Source: Planctomycetota bacterium (GTDB lineage Bacteria > Planctomycetota > UBA1135 > GCA-002686595). From it: a stretch of 64,000 bases of DNA. The first letter of the stretch is position 1; each line of letters starts with the position of its first letter. The stretch spans positions 62,001 to 126,000 of the forward strand of contig JADJNY010000012.1 of the NCBI GenBank assembly GCA_016714045.1, read 5' to 3'. Positions 1 to 9,220 of this stretch are shown one piece after another. The notes under the pieces are model-generated. The model was not told the DNA's origin. It did not search any database and saw only the letters and a list, made by a program, of their open reading frames with translations. The position numbers were made by a program, and so were the translations under genes.

Positions 1-1966
1 GCGGGCCGCGCCAGTGCACGACGAGCTCGATCCCCTTCGCCTTCGCGCGTGCGCGCAGCAGCGACGCGACGTCCTCGACGAGCTGGATCGGCGAGCACGG
101 CAACTGCTCGATCGTCATCTTGCCGGCCTCGATCTTCGACAGGTCGAGGATGTCGTTGATGATCGTGAGCAGGTGATCGCCGTTGCGCCGGACGGTGTGC
201 ACACAGTCGATGCGCTGCGCCTCCGGCATGGACGGGTCGAGGAGCAGGTCCGTGTACCCGAGGATCGCCGTCATCGGTGTACGGATCTCGTGGCTCATGT
301 TGGCGAGGAACTCGCTCTTCGTGCGCGTTGCCTCCTCCGCGGCACGACGCGCCTCGTCGAGCTCCCGCGTGCGAGCGGCGAGCTCCTGCGCGTGGTATTC
401 GAGCTCACCCTTCGCGTTCTCGAGCTCCGAGGTGTACTCGGCGAGGGACGCTTCGGCGAGCTTGCGTTCGCGGATGTCCGTCATGGAGCCGGCCATGCGG
501 AGGGCTTTGCCGTGCTCATCGCGCACGGCCTCGCCTCGGAGCTCGAACCACTCGGTCTCGCCGCCGTGGATCGCCACGCGCACTTCCACGCGGAAGGGGA
601 AGCTCGCCTCGAGATGCAGGTGCAAGGCGGCCTCGAAGTTGGCCCGATCCTCCTCGGACACACGCCGCGTGAAGTCCTCCATGCGGGTTCCGAGACCGCC
701 CTCGGGAAGCCCGAGCAACTCGTGCGCGCGGGGTGAGAAGTAGGCCTTGCCGGACCGGACGTCCCAGTCCCAGATGCCTCCGCTCGAACCGGCGACCGCG
801 AGTTGGAAGCGCTCCTCGCTGGCGGCGAGCGATTCCTGGGCGCGGCGCATCTCGCGAGTCATCTGGAGCGCGAGTTCGGCGGCCTTCGAATGGCGCGTCG
901 CGAGCGACCAGACCAAGAGCGCGAGCAGGCCGCTCGCCACCGCGCCCGACACGAACAGCCACCAGGCGGTTCGCGCCTCGAGCGAGGCTTCGAAGGACGG
1001 CTTGCTGCTGACGACGAGGCTCCAGTGCCGGCCGCCGACCGGGAGGCTCAGCCGTCGCATGTAGCGCCGGTCCACGTACTCGATGGTCTCCGTGGAATGC
1101 GCTCGCCATTCGAGGTGGCCGTCGGCGTCGTAGAGGAGCGACGAATACGTCGATTCCTCGCCGTCGTACACTCCGAAATCGACGAGCCCGCCGGCTTCCT
1201 CCTCGAGCCCCGCAAGCGCGTCGGCCGTGACGATCGGCATGTAGATCCAGCCTTCGAGCGCGGCGCGGCGCCGTTCGACGGAGTCGATCGGGGCGTCCTT
1301 CCGGTACAGCGGCCAGAAGCAGAGGAAGCCCGGCTCGCCCTGGTGCTGCACGAGTTCGATGCGCCCTGTGATGGCCGCGTCGCCCGAGAGCATGGCGCGC
1401 TCGGCGGCCTCGCGGCGCGATGGCTCGGAGCTCAGGTCGAGCCCGTAGGCCGGTCGGTTGGGCGCGCACGGCTCGAGGTAAGTCACGACCATCGCGTCGC
1501 CCTCGTCGCCGGGTCCGCGCACCGTGAACCCGGGGTCGATGATCCGCCTCGCTGTCTCGAACGCGTCGAGGTCGGCGCGCGGCACACGGCTGACGAATCC
1601 GATGCCGAGCGCGCCGGGAAACTCGCGCGGCAGATCGCGCGCCAGGACGTACGCGCGGAAATCGTCCGCCGTGACCTCCGTGCTCGCGACGAAGTAGTCG
1701 CGCGCTCCCGTGAGTGCGAAGCGATACAAGCGAATGCGTTCGCTGATGCGCTCGGCGAGCAAGCTCGCCAGGCGGTCGAAGCGTTGGCGATCCGCACGCT
1801 CGCCCAGCCAGTACGCGCGCCAGGTCGCGATCGCGACGAGCGTGAGGCAGAGCCCGAAGACGGCCAGCGCGAGGCCGCGCGTGCGGCGCGGAGGGATCGA
1901 CGGCTCGTGCGCGGGCTGGTTCGGGGGGGGGCATGGGACCGGTGGACGGCGACGCCGCAGGCGCAT
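1..1966 (-). CDS. CHASE-PAS sensor histidine kinase (3' end cut by window edge)
   Basis: Membrane sensor kinase reading off the left edge; 655 codons are visible from an ATG at 1966. In order I see a hydrophobic segment (about residues 26-44), a CHASE-type extracellular sensor domain (GARDYFVAS ... FPGALGIGFVSRV), a second transmembrane segment (about 330-355), a PAS domain (about 375-500), a short coiled coil, then the HisKA dimerisation box MSHEIRTPM with phospho-acceptor His559, followed by NDILDLSKIEAGK. The ATPase domain and any receiver domain lie outside the window. Other frames in this stretch give only arginine-rich shadow proteins. CHASE domains usually sense small extracellular molecules; the ligand here is unknown. 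The upstream minus-strand gene ends about 100 bases before it, so it may be the last gene of that run. Confidence 0.9.
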   Translation of the reverse strand, partial: MRLRRRRPPVPCPPPNQPAHEPSIPPRRTRGLALAVFGLCLTLVAIATWRAYWLGERADRQRFDRLASLLAERISERIRLYRFALTGARDYFVASTEVTADDFRAYVLARDLPREFPGALGIGFVSRVPRADLDAFETARRIIDPGFTVRGPGDEGDAMVVTYLEPCAPNRPAYGLDLSSEPSRREAAERAMLSGDAAITGRIELVQHQGEPGFLCFWPLYRKDAPIDSVERRRAALEGWIYMPIVTADALAGLEEEAGGLVDFGVYDGEESTYSSLLYDADGHLEWRAHSTETIEYVDRRYMRRLSLPVGGRHWSLVVSSKPSFEASLEARTAWWLFVSGAVASGLLALLVWSLATRHSKAAELALQMTREMRRAQESLAASEERFQLAVAGSSGGIWDWDVRSGKAYFSPRAHELLGLPEGGLGTRMEDFTRRVSEEDRANFEAALHLHLEASFPFRVEVRVAIHGGETEWFELRGEAVRDEHGKALRMAGSMTDIRERKLAEASLAEYTSELENAKGELEYHAQELAARTRELDEARRAAEEATRTKSEFLANMSHEIRTPMTAILGYTDLLLDPSMPEAQRIDCVHTVRRNGDHLLTIINDILDLSKIEAGKMTIEQLPCSPIQLVEDVASLLRARAKAKGIELVVHWRGP

Positions 1967-2070
1967 CGATCCCGTGCGTATCGGCCTCCACGACCCTGCA
2001 CCTTCGCGCCCGACGTGATTCCGGAGTCGAAGTTCACGGGAGCCGAAGATCCCGTTTCTGGCCGGGTTCG

Positions 2071-2529
2071 TCAGCTCCCGGCGTCGGCGGGACCGACGCG
2101 GACGCACGCGAGCAGCCGTCGGAGGAGCTCGCGCGAGTCCTGCTGCAGCGCATCCGCCTCGAGGCGCAGCGCGCCCTCCGCGTCGCCACTCGTCGCGAGC
2201 GCGCGCGACCACGCACGGGCCGTCGAACGCGGGGAGCTCGTCTCCAACGCGTCCGCGTACGGTCGCGAGGCGACGTGTTCGCGCTCGACGTGCGGGCGCG
2301 TCGCGAGGAGGAGGAGCGCGCCGCCGAGGACGACGAGCACCGCCGCCGCGATGGCCCAACGGGCCGGCCTGCGGGCGACGGACACGCGCTCGGGCTCGTC
2401 GAGCCGAGCGAGCACGCGCGCGCGGAGCGACGCGCCCCGCCCGCGGCTCGCGCGCTCCAGGTGCGCCCGCGCGCCGGCGCGCAGCGCGCGCTCGAGCTCG
2501 GACTCGGAGGGTCGTTCGTGAGGGATCAT
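2071..2529 (-). CDS. probable anti-sigma factor, single-pass membrane protein
   Basis: A 152-residue protein with one clear transmembrane segment (about residues 58-80, WAIAAAVLVVLGGALLLLAT) between a charged Arg/Glu-rich N-terminal part and a C-terminal part of about 70 residues. It starts two bases after the stop codon of the ECF sigma factor, the usual layout of a sigma/anti-sigma pair, with the cytoplasmic side binding sigma. I see no zinc-binding HxxxCxxC anti-sigma motif, so the call rests on position, size and topology. It could instead be an unrelated small membrane protein co-transcribed with the sigma gene. Confidence 0.65.
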   Translation of the reverse strand: MIPHERPSESELERALRAGARAHLERASRGRGASLRARVLARLDEPERVSVARRPARWAIAAAVLVVLGGALLLLATRPHVEREHVASRPYADALETSSPRSTARAWSRALATSGDAEGALRLEADALQQDSRELLRRLLACVRVGPADAGS

Positions 2530-2531
2530 CG

Positions 2532-3197
2532 TCAGGCCTCGCGCGGGCTCAGGGACAGGTTCGGCGCGCGCTCCGGGGCGCGAGAGGCACGCGGTTCGCG
2601 CTCCAAATGGCGCGCGAGCGTTTCCCGCGCGCGGAAGAGCAGGACGCGCACGGCGACGTCGCGCTTGCCGAGGACGGCGCCGATCTCCTCCGCGGAGAGG
2701 TCCTCCGCGTACCGCAGCCAGAGCGCCTCGCGTTGATCGCGGGTGAGCACGTCATCGGCGAGCTTCCACAAGCGCTCTCCGCTCTCGCGGCGCGCGAGTT
2801 CCGCGCCCGGATCGCTGGCGCAAGCCACGGAGTCCGCTTCGTGCTCCTCCAACAGGGCGAGCCGCCGCGCGCGGCCGCGACTCACCGCCAGATGGCGCGC
2901 GAGCGTGAAGAGCCACGTCGCGAAGCGCTGCTCGGGGTCGTAGAGCGCGAGCTTGCGCCACGCGCGCAAGAACGCTTCTTGCGCGACCTCCTCCGCTTCG
3001 CATTCGCTCGGAAGACGCGTGCGCAGGAAGCGCAGGAGCGACCCTTCGTGCCGCAGGACGAGCTCCCCGAACGCATCCCGCGAGCCGAGCTGGGCGCGGC
3101 GCGCGAGCTCCTCCGACGAGAGATCGCGCGCCTCGGGGACGTCGCGGAACGGCTCGGGCGAGCCGCTCGGCGCGGGGACGGGGGGGACGGGAGACAT
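2532..3197 (-). CDS. ECF-type RNA polymerase sigma factor
   Basis: A 221-residue sigma-70 family protein. Region 2 is seen around residues 40-110 (FGELVLRHEGSLLRFL, AEEVAQEAFLRAW, ATWLFTLARHLAVSR), which binds core polymerase and the -10 element. Region 4 around residues 145-195 carries the helix-turn-helix LSAEEIGAVLGKRDVAVRVL that would read the -35 element. Regions 1 and 3 are absent, as is normal for ECF factors. A Pro/Ser-rich N-terminal tail of about 25 residues and a C-terminal tail of about 25 residues extend the core. The next gene downstream, two bases away, is a likely membrane anti-sigma factor, so activity is probably controlled by an envelope signal. Confidence 0.9.
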   Translation of the reverse strand: MSPVPPVPAPSGSPEPFRDVPEARDLSSEELARRAQLGSRDAFGELVLRHEGSLLRFLRTRLPSECEAEEVAQEAFLRAWRKLALYDPEQRFATWLFTLARHLAVSRGRARRLALLEEHEADSVACASDPGAELARRESGERLWKLADDVLTRDQREALWLRYAEDLSAEEIGAVLGKRDVAVRVLLFRARETLARHLEREPRASRAPERAPNLSLSPREA

Positions 3198-3263
3198 GCT
3201 CGACTCGACGCGAAGCGGGGACGGCGCCGGTGCGCCGGCCGAGCCTGGTTGTTTCCGCTCCCC

Positions 3264-4286
3264 TCACTTCCTCGTTCCGTTCGAGGTGGGCAGGCGTTCG
3301 AGGCGTCCTCCGGCGGGCGTGCGCCGCGCGGGGCTCGGGGCGGAACCCGCGTCGCCGTCGCGCGCGTTCAGCGTGCGGAGGTGCTCGAGCAGGAGCCGCG
3401 TCGACATGCGGAACTCGGCTTGGACGCGCGTCTCCTCGGTCGTGAACCGCAGCGCGGAGGTGACGTCCTGGAGGACGCGACCGACGTCCGGGTCCTCGCC
3501 CCCCATCAGCGCGACGAGCGCGGCGGCGCCCTGGAGCACCTGCTGGATCTGCCGCGCTTCCTTCGCGGTCTCCGCGTCGACGCGCAGCTTCGCGTAGAGC
3601 TCGCCATGCGACTCGCCGAGGTCGAACACGAGGTCGTCCGCGAGCTTGACGACGCTCGACGCCACCTCGAGCCCCGAGAGCTCGCTGACCTTCGTCGTCG
3701 CGGCCGCGAACACGATCGAGCCCTCGCCCGGCAGGTTCTTCAGCACCGGCGACTCGCTCTGCGCGAAGCTCTTCCCGCGGCCTTCGAGCACGGCGCAGGC
3801 GAGCGCGACGCTCGCACGATCGTCGGACTGCACGACGAGCCGATCCGCGCTCCCCTCCTGCCGCAACACGGCCGCGAACCAGGCATCGCCCCACGCATGG
3901 AGCGCCTTCCCCTCGAAGACCTCCTCGCGATACCCCTCCTCCGTCTGCTTCTTCGCGAGCGCCCGATCCACGTTCTCGTTGCCACGCAGGAGCACGATCG
4001 TGTGCTCCGACATCGGATCGACGCTGTACACGGTCACGGAGCGCAGGTCCTTCACGGGATCCAACCCGAAGGCCTCCAACGCCTCGACCTCGTCCTCCAA
4101 CTTCACGACCCCATCCGCGACGAGGGCCGCGTACACCTCCGACCGCGCCAACGCCTCGACATCCACGTGCGCGACCCACCGCGCCCCCGCCGCGATGCGC
4201 GCGGGATCGAACCGCTCCGCCCGCGCTCCACCGACGAGCCCACCGAGCACGACCCCGAGCACCGACCAACGCATTCCATGCTTCAT
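3264..4286 (-). CDS. exported protein of unknown function
   Basis: I chose the ATG at 4286 (MKHGMRWSVLGVVLGG) because it is preceded by GAGG at a suitable distance and begins a signal peptide that ends near GGARA; longer versions run into low-complexity sequence. The mature protein (340 residues in all) opens with ARWVAHVDVEALARSEVY, a style common in exported planctomycete proteins, and is a mixed alpha/beta sequence with no catalytic motif I recognise. The last 25 residues are Pro/Arg-rich. It lies 66 bases upstream of the sigma factor on the same strand and might be co-transcribed with it. Confidence 0.75.
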   Translation of the reverse strand: MKHGMRWSVLGVVLGGLVGGARAERFDPARIAAGARWVAHVDVEALARSEVYAALVADGVVKLEDEVEALEAFGLDPVKDLRSVTVYSVDPMSEHTIVLLRGNENVDRALAKKQTEEGYREEVFEGKALHAWGDAWFAAVLRQEGSADRLVVQSDDRASVALACAVLEGRGKSFAQSESPVLKNLPGEGSIVFAAATTKVSELSGLEVASSVVKLADDLVFDLGESHGELYAKLRVDAETAKEARQIQQVLQGAAALVALMGGEDPDVGRVLQDVTSALRFTTEETRVQAEFRMSTRLLLEHLRTLNARDGDAGSAPSPARRTPAGGRLERLPTSNGTRK

Positions 4287-4383
4287 CCGTTTCACCTCGC
4301 CCCCCGCTACGCCCCCTCCCCGCCGGACATAACGCCCCGACCCGCCTTTCGCCCCTTCTTCCGCCTCGGGCCCCCACCTCCCT

Positions 4384-4477
4384 TCTCCAAACAGAACTCG
4401 GCGTCGGAGCGGGGCGGTCCTCCGCCCCGCTCCGACGCCGAGTCCGGGATGCGAAGCACCCGCATGTGTTCCGTTGC
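4384..4477 (+). repeat. hairpin repeat element, copy 1
   Basis: A perfect inverted repeat with 22-base arms (4396-4417 and 4422-4443) closed by the loop TCCT. It is followed by a conserved tail starting CCGGGATGCGAAGC and ending GTGTTCCGTTGC (to about 4477), and preceded by CCAAACAGAACTCGGCG. A second copy at 11884-11976 keeps the outer end of the stem, the loop and the tail, while the inner stem sequence differs with matching changes on both arms. The copy sits in the divergent gap between the exported protein (start 4286) and the ABC-F gene (start 4537), so it is not simply a terminator. Confidence 0.85.
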
Positions 4478-4536
4478 TTCCCTCCCCCCTTCCGCGTCTC
4501 ATCTGCGCGCCGCGCGCCGAAAGACACGCCCCCAAG

Positions 4537-6453
4537 ATGTCCCTCCTCACTCTCCAATCGATCACGAAGACGCTCCGCGACTGTTTGTTCTTCTCGTCGA
4601 TCACCCTCACGCTCTCCCCGACGACTCGCCTCGCCCTCGTCGGCCCGAACGGCAGCGGCAAGTCCACGCTCCTGCGCATCCTCGCCGGCACCGACACCGC
4701 CGACACCGGCACGCGCTCGACCCGCCGCGACCTGCGCCTCGCCTACCTCTCGCAATCCCCGACCCTCCCCACCGCCCCCACCCTGCGCGCCGCGATCCAC
4801 GCGTCCCTCACCGAGCGCGCCTCCACCCTCGCCGCGCTGGACACCCTCCGCCACGAACTCGCGACCGCCGACGCCACGCGCACGACCCAACTCCTCGCGC
4901 GCCAGTCCGCCCTCGAGACCCAACTCACGACGCTCGGCGGCCACGACATCGACCCGACGATCGACACCGAGCTCGCGCACTTCGGCCTGCACGACGCCGA
5001 CCGTCCGTTCGACTCCTTCTCGCAAGGCGAGCTCCGCCGCGCCGCGCTCGCGTGCCTCTTCCTCGCGGGGCCGGAGCTCCTCCTGCTCGACGAGCCGACG
5101 AACCAGCTCGACGTCTTCACGATCGACGCGCTCGAAGACCGCCTGATCGAAGAACGCCGCCCCTTCGTCCTCGTGACGCACGACCGGTACTTCCTCGACC
5201 GCGTCGTGACCGAGATCGCCGAGCTCGATCGCGGCGCGCTCCACGTCTACGAAGGCAACTACGCCGACTACCTCGCCGCGCGCGCGGACCGCTTGTCGAC
5301 GGAGGACCGCCAGAACTCCGCGCGCAACGCCGTGATCCTGCGCGAGACGGCGTGGATGCGCCGCGGTGCCCCCGCGCGCTCGACGAAGCAGAAGGCGCGC
5401 ATCACGCGCTTCGAGGAGCTCACCGCCGAAGGACTGCAGAGCCGCTCGCGCGAGCTCGAGCTCGAGCTACTCCCCGGCCCGCGCCTCGGCTCGCGCGTCG
5501 TCGCGCTGCGCAGCGTGTCGAAGTCCGCCGCGGGCCGCGTCGTGCTCTCGAAGCTCGACTTCGAGCTCCTCCCCGGCGAACGGGTCGGTCTCGTCGGCGC
5601 GAACGGCGCGGGAAAGAGCCTCTTGCTCGCGCTGTGCAGCGGCGCCGTCCTTCCCGACTCGGGAACGCGCGAGCTCGGCGAGACCGTGCGCTTCGCCGCG
5701 CTCGACGCGCAGCGCCAGCCGCTCGACCCCGCGAAGACGGTGCTGCAGGAGCTCGCGGGGCGCAGCGACCAGATCCAGGTCGGCGACCGCGTCGTGCGCG
5801 CGGAGAGCTTCCTCGAGCGCTTCCTCTTCCCCGGCACGATGAAACACGCGCCGATCCGCCAGCTCTCCGGCGGCGAGCGCATGCGCGTCCTGCTCGCGAA
5901 GCTCCTGATCGCGGGCGGCAACGTGCTCCTGCTCGACGAGCCGACGAACGACCTCGACCTCGCGACGCTGCGCGCCTTCGAGGAGACGCTGACGGAGTTC
6001 GCGGGCAGCGCGCTGATCGTCAGCCACGACCGCTGGTTCCTCGACCGCGTCGCGACGCGCATCCTGTACCTCGACGGGAAGGGTGCGATCCGTCACCACG
6101 TCGGCGATCTGTCGAGCCTGCTCGAGACGCTGGCGGAGGAGCAGGCCGCGCGCACCACCACGAAGTCGAGCGCCGCGCCGCGCGCGAGCGCGAAGCCCGC
6201 CGCCGAGGAGCCGAAGAAGCGCGCGAAGGGCCTCGCTCCGTGGGAGCAGCGCGAGTACGACGAGCTCCTCGCCACGATCGCGAAGACGGAGGGCGAGCTC
6301 GCGACGCTCGACGCCGCGCTCGCGGATCCCGCGCTCTACACGACGCGCCGCGCGGAGCTCGCGCCGTTGCAGACGAAGCGCGCGGCGGTGCAGACGACGC
6401 TCGACACGAGCTACGCGCGCTGGCAAGTGCTCGAGGAAAAGCTCGCGGGCTGA
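4537..6453 (+). CDS. ABC-F family ATPase (Uup/EttA-like)
   Basis: A 638-residue protein with two ABC ATPase domains and no membrane segments, as in the ABC-F group that acts on ribosomes. Domain 1 has Walker A GPNGSGKST, signature SQGELRRAAL and Walker B LLLLDEPTNQLD. Domain 2 has Walker A GANGAGKS, signature LSGGERMRVLLAKLL and VLLLDEPTNDLD. After a charged Ala/Lys linker the last 75 residues form a coiled coil ending QVLEEKLAG, like the Uup C-terminal DNA/RNA-binding domain. I chose the start MSLLTLQSITK at 4537; 21 more residues are open upstream but do not look like protein. Convergent with the next gene. The exact subfamily (Uup or another) is an inference. Confidence 0.92.
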   Translation: MSLLTLQSITKTLRDCLFFSSITLTLSPTTRLALVGPNGSGKSTLLRILAGTDTADTGTRSTRRDLRLAYLSQSPTLPTAPTLRAAIHASLTERASTLAALDTLRHELATADATRTTQLLARQSALETQLTTLGGHDIDPTIDTELAHFGLHDADRPFDSFSQGELRRAALACLFLAGPELLLLDEPTNQLDVFTIDALEDRLIEERRPFVLVTHDRYFLDRVVTEIAELDRGALHVYEGNYADYLAARADRLSTEDRQNSARNAVILRETAWMRRGAPARSTKQKARITRFEELTAEGLQSRSRELELELLPGPRLGSRVVALRSVSKSAAGRVVLSKLDFELLPGERVGLVGANGAGKSLLLALCSGAVLPDSGTRELGETVRFAALDAQRQPLDPAKTVLQELAGRSDQIQVGDRVVRAESFLERFLFPGTMKHAPIRQLSGGERMRVLLAKLLIAGGNVLLLDEPTNDLDLATLRAFEETLTEFAGSALIVSHDRWFLDRVATRILYLDGKGAIRHHVGDLSSLLETLAEEQAARTTTKSSAAPRASAKPAAEEPKKRAKGLAPWEQREYDELLATIAKTEGELATLDAALADPALYTTRRAELAPLQTKRAAVQTTLDTSYARWQVLEEKLAG

Positions 6454-6509
6454 ACGCCACGCGGGCGACGCGCTTCGAGCGGGCACCGCGCGAGCGCGCT
6501 TCCGTTCGG

Positions 6510-7928
6510 TCAGAAGGCCGCGTCGAGCAACACGACGCACGCCGGCGAGGACAGCGTCGTCTGTCCGGCACCATCGATCATCGCGGCCTGGTACCACGCG
6601 AGCCGCGACTCGACGCCCGCGCCGAGCTCGCTCACGGGGAACGTCTGCGTGAGCACGCCGCTCGCGCCGATCGTCCCGACCTGCAGCACGCGCTGCGGCC
6701 GAGTGCGCTGCACGAGCACGACGCCGCGCGCAGCGACGAGGTACTGGAAGCCCGGACGCTCGCCGCGCAGCATCTCGACGCGATCCCCCGGTTGTCCGGT
6801 GAAGGTGAGCGTCACGGTCTGCCCCTCACGCGCGACCGAGGTCGCCGTCAACTGCCGCGCGTTCCCGCCGAGCAGGTTGACGGGCCCGACGCTGGTCGCG
6901 CCCGCGCTGCCGGCCGGGAAGCCGGGGAAGCAGAAGTTGCCGCCGATCCCGCACGCGCACGGGCCGGAGTTCGGCAGCCCGCCCGCACCGGCCGCGAGCG
7001 AACACGCGAGCAGCTGCGCGGCGATCGGACCCGCGTCGTGGACGAACCCGTTGCCGCCGTCGGTCGGCGGGACGCAGTAGCACTGCGCGAGGCAGGTCGA
7101 GGTCCACCCCGGCGCGGCGGTGAACGTGCAGTTCGAGCCGAACACGAACGAGCCGCTCGTGCGGCAGCCCTCGCCCGCGGCACCGAGGTACGCATAGCCG
7201 ACGCCCGGCAGCGCCGGCGCGTTCGGGAGCGGCGCGCACGACGCCGACCACAACCCCGCCTTGCCTCCGCGTGCGTCGGCGTCGTAGAGCGCGACCTGGG
7301 AGGCCTCGCCGTAGAGCCCGTGCCCGCCGTCGGCGAGCCCCGCCCACGGCCGCGTGCCCGTTCCGGCGTAGCCGCTCACGGCCGACGCCTCGGAACCGCG
7401 CAGCGTGCACCCGACGAACGCGACGTCGTCGCAGCTCTCGACGTACGCGCCCTGGCCTTCGTAGCAGCTCGGGAGCGAGCTCGGATAGTCCTGCTGCGGG
7501 CCGACGAACGTGATCCCCGTGTTCAGCGGTACGCCCGTCAACGTGCACCCGACGACGCGCACCGGCCCCGCGCAGTTGCGCGCGTAGAGCCCGTGGCGCG
7601 TCTGCGCCGTCGCAGTGGTCCCCGTGGCTCGCAGCCCTTGCAGGAGCACGCTGCGCGTCGCGCCGACGCCCGACACACGGACCGCGCCCTCGACGTTCAC
7701 GACCGCACCCGTGTCGGCGACGACCGCGACCTCTTGGTTGCGCACGACGAACGACGCATAGGTCCCGGCCTTGACGAGCACGACGTCGCCGTCGTTCGCC
7801 GCGTCGACCGCGGCCTGGATCTCGGCGTAGGGCGCGGGGCTCGGGCCGACGACGCGCACGTCGGCGCGGCCGGACGGGGCGAGCAGGGCTGCGAACAGGG
7901 CGGCGGCGAGGGTGAGCGGGGTGCGCAT
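6510..7928 (-). CDS. exported right-handed beta-helix protein
   Basis: A 472-residue protein with a signal peptide (MRTPLTLAAALFAALLAPSGRA). The start of the mature protein (YAEIQAAVDAANDGDVVLVKAGTY, about residues 34-57) is the typical opening of right-handed parallel beta-helix proteins of the pectate-lyase/NosD type. Short repeated strands follow (for example VRVVGCTL, VAFVGCTL). The middle is Cys- and Gly-rich (CTFTA, CLAQCYCVPPT, CACGIGGNFCFPGF) and the last 100 residues look like a beta-sandwich ending VVLLDAAF. No catalytic lyase residues can be assigned, so a surface-binding role is as likely as an enzyme. It may be co-transcribed with the acylation pair upstream, although 181 bases separate them. 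Confidence 0.85.
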   Translation of the reverse strand: MRTPLTLAAALFAALLAPSGRADVRVVGPSPAPYAEIQAAVDAANDGDVVLVKAGTYASFVVRNQEVAVVADTGAVVNVEGAVRVSGVGATRSVLLQGLRATGTTATAQTRHGLYARNCAGPVRVVGCTLTGVPLNTGITFVGPQQDYPSSLPSCYEGQGAYVESCDDVAFVGCTLRGSEASAVSGYAGTGTRPWAGLADGGHGLYGEASQVALYDADARGGKAGLWSASCAPLPNAPALPGVGYAYLGAAGEGCRTSGSFVFGSNCTFTAAPGWTSTCLAQCYCVPPTDGGNGFVHDAGPIAAQLLACSLAAGAGGLPNSGPCACGIGGNFCFPGFPAGSAGATSVGPVNLLGGNARQLTATSVAREGQTVTLTFTGQPGDRVEMLRGERPGFQYLVAARGVVLVQRTRPQRVLQVGTIGASGVLTQTFPVSELGAGVESRLAWYQAAMIDGAGQTTLSSPACVVLLDAAF

Positions 7929-8109
7929 GGGGTCTCCGGGGGCGAGGGAGGGGCTTCCTCCAGTATTGCCCGCCGATCGAAACGCGTTTCGACTCCCTCG
8001 CGGATTTCGCGCCGAACACCGCGCGCGCCGGATGCATCCCGCCCTCGGGCGGCGGCCCGCCCCGCGCTCCGGACCGCCGGATGCGCTGGAGTTCGAACGC
8101 CCCTCCGCG

Positions 8110-9216
8110 CTACGGCGGAGCGACGGGCGCGTCCGCGATCGGGTCCCACAGCTCGCCGCGCGGCGGGCTCGGGTCGTTCCCGCTCTCGACCGCGGCGAGA
8201 CGCGCCGCGAACCAGCGCGAGAAGGGCTCCATCGCGCCGGCGCCGAGGTGCTCCGCCTTGTCGCCCAACTGCGCGCCGTCGACGACGAGCGTCGGCGTCC
8301 ACAGCAGTCGGAAGCGCGTCCCTTGCTCCGACTTCGCGTCGAGCCACTGCATCAGCTCCCGCGCGAACGCGCGGTTCTCGAGCCGCAGCACCTTCGCCGT
8401 CCACGTCGGCGCGATCGCGACGTAGACAGGGACGCCGTGCTTGGCCGCGAGATCGAGCGTCGCGTCGAGCCACAGGTCGACGTGCCGGTCGACGGAGAAG
8501 CGGCCGCGCGGATCGGTCGGCGCGAAGAGGTTCGGCAGCTTGCCCGCGGCCGCGGCCGCCTCGCGCTGCGCCCAGTCGATCGTGATGCCGACGGGGATGT
8601 AGTCGCGCTCGGGGAGCGCGCGCGCGGCGCGCTCGGCCTTCGCGACCTCGTGCTCGACGACGTGCGGCGTCCACGCGAGGCCGCGCCCTTCCTCGAACAC
8701 GCTGAGCCGCCACGCGCGCGCCTGGCGCGCGAGCGCGAGCTCGTACGCGAGGCCGCGCGAGACCGACTCGAGCCCCTTCTGTCCGGTGCCGCGCTGCACG
8801 ACCGCGTAGAAGCCGTCGTCGAACGGCCGCGGCCACAGGTCGACCGTGTGGAAGAGCACGACCGCGGACGGCTTCGCGCCGCGCTCGAGCGCGCGCTCGA
8901 GCAGGTGGTAGTCCCCGATCGTCGTGAAGCTCGCGACGAGCGCCAGGTTCACCGCCGGCCGCCCGAGCGCCGCCGCGAACGCGCGCGCGTCGACGTCGTT
9001 GCCGAGCGTCGAGTCGCCGAGCAAGAGGACCTCGCCGCCCTTCAGCGCGTCGACCTTCGCGACTTGATGCGCGACGAGCTGCTCCTCCTCGCGCTCCCAC
9101 ACGGGCTTCGGCTTCGCGCGCGCGAAGACCTCGAACGCGACGAGGACGACGAGCGCCACGACCCACGTCGTGGCGAGCGCCTTCGGGTTCACGGTCTTGG
9201 GCGGGACGGCCTTCAT
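8110..9216 (-). CDS. membrane-anchored SGNH-like partner of the MBOAT acyltransferase
   Basis: A 368-residue protein with one N-terminal transmembrane anchor (ALATTWVVALVVLVAFEVFA). Its extracytoplasmic domain carries a GDS-type motif (VLLLGDSTLGNDVD, about residue 60) as in SGNH hydrolases and AlgX/AlgJ-type acetyltransferases. It starts four bases after the MBOAT stop codon, and MBOAT plus SGNH partner is the known two-part system for O-acylating exported polysaccharides or other glycans. The start MKAVPPKTVNPK at 9216 was preferred over a longer Ser/Arg-rich upstream extension that overlaps the MBOAT gene. The catalytic Asp/His pair near the C-terminus cannot be assigned with certainty. 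The substrate is unknown. Confidence 0.8.
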   Translation of the reverse strand: MKAVPPKTVNPKALATTWVVALVVLVAFEVFARAKPKPVWEREEEQLVAHQVAKVDALKGGEVLLLGDSTLGNDVDARAFAAALGRPAVNLALVASFTTIGDYHLLERALERGAKPSAVVLFHTVDLWPRPFDDGFYAVVQRGTGQKGLESVSRGLAYELALARQARAWRLSVFEEGRGLAWTPHVVEHEVAKAERAARALPERDYIPVGITIDWAQREAAAAAGKLPNLFAPTDPRGRFSVDRHVDLWLDATLDLAAKHGVPVYVAIAPTWTAKVLRLENRAFARELMQWLDAKSEQGTRFRLLWTPTLVVDGAQLGDKAEHLGAGAMEPFSRWFAARLAAVESGNDPSPPRGELWDPIADAPVAPP

Positions 9217-9220
9217 CGCG

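Noticed and set aside
516..1991. Minus-strand open frame of 491 codons over the kinase gene
   Set aside because: Low-complexity Arg/Ala protein; the other minus frame starting at 1966 shows CHASE, PAS and HisKA signatures.
8085..8110. GAGTTCGAAC resembling a tRNA T-loop
   Set aside because: No matching acceptor, D or anticodon arms around it.
2607..8585. Plus-strand open frame of about 2000 codons
   Set aside because: Almost only Arg/Ala/Pro/Glu, and it lies antisense or out of frame to five genes with clear domains. Long shadow frames are expected in DNA this rich in G and C.
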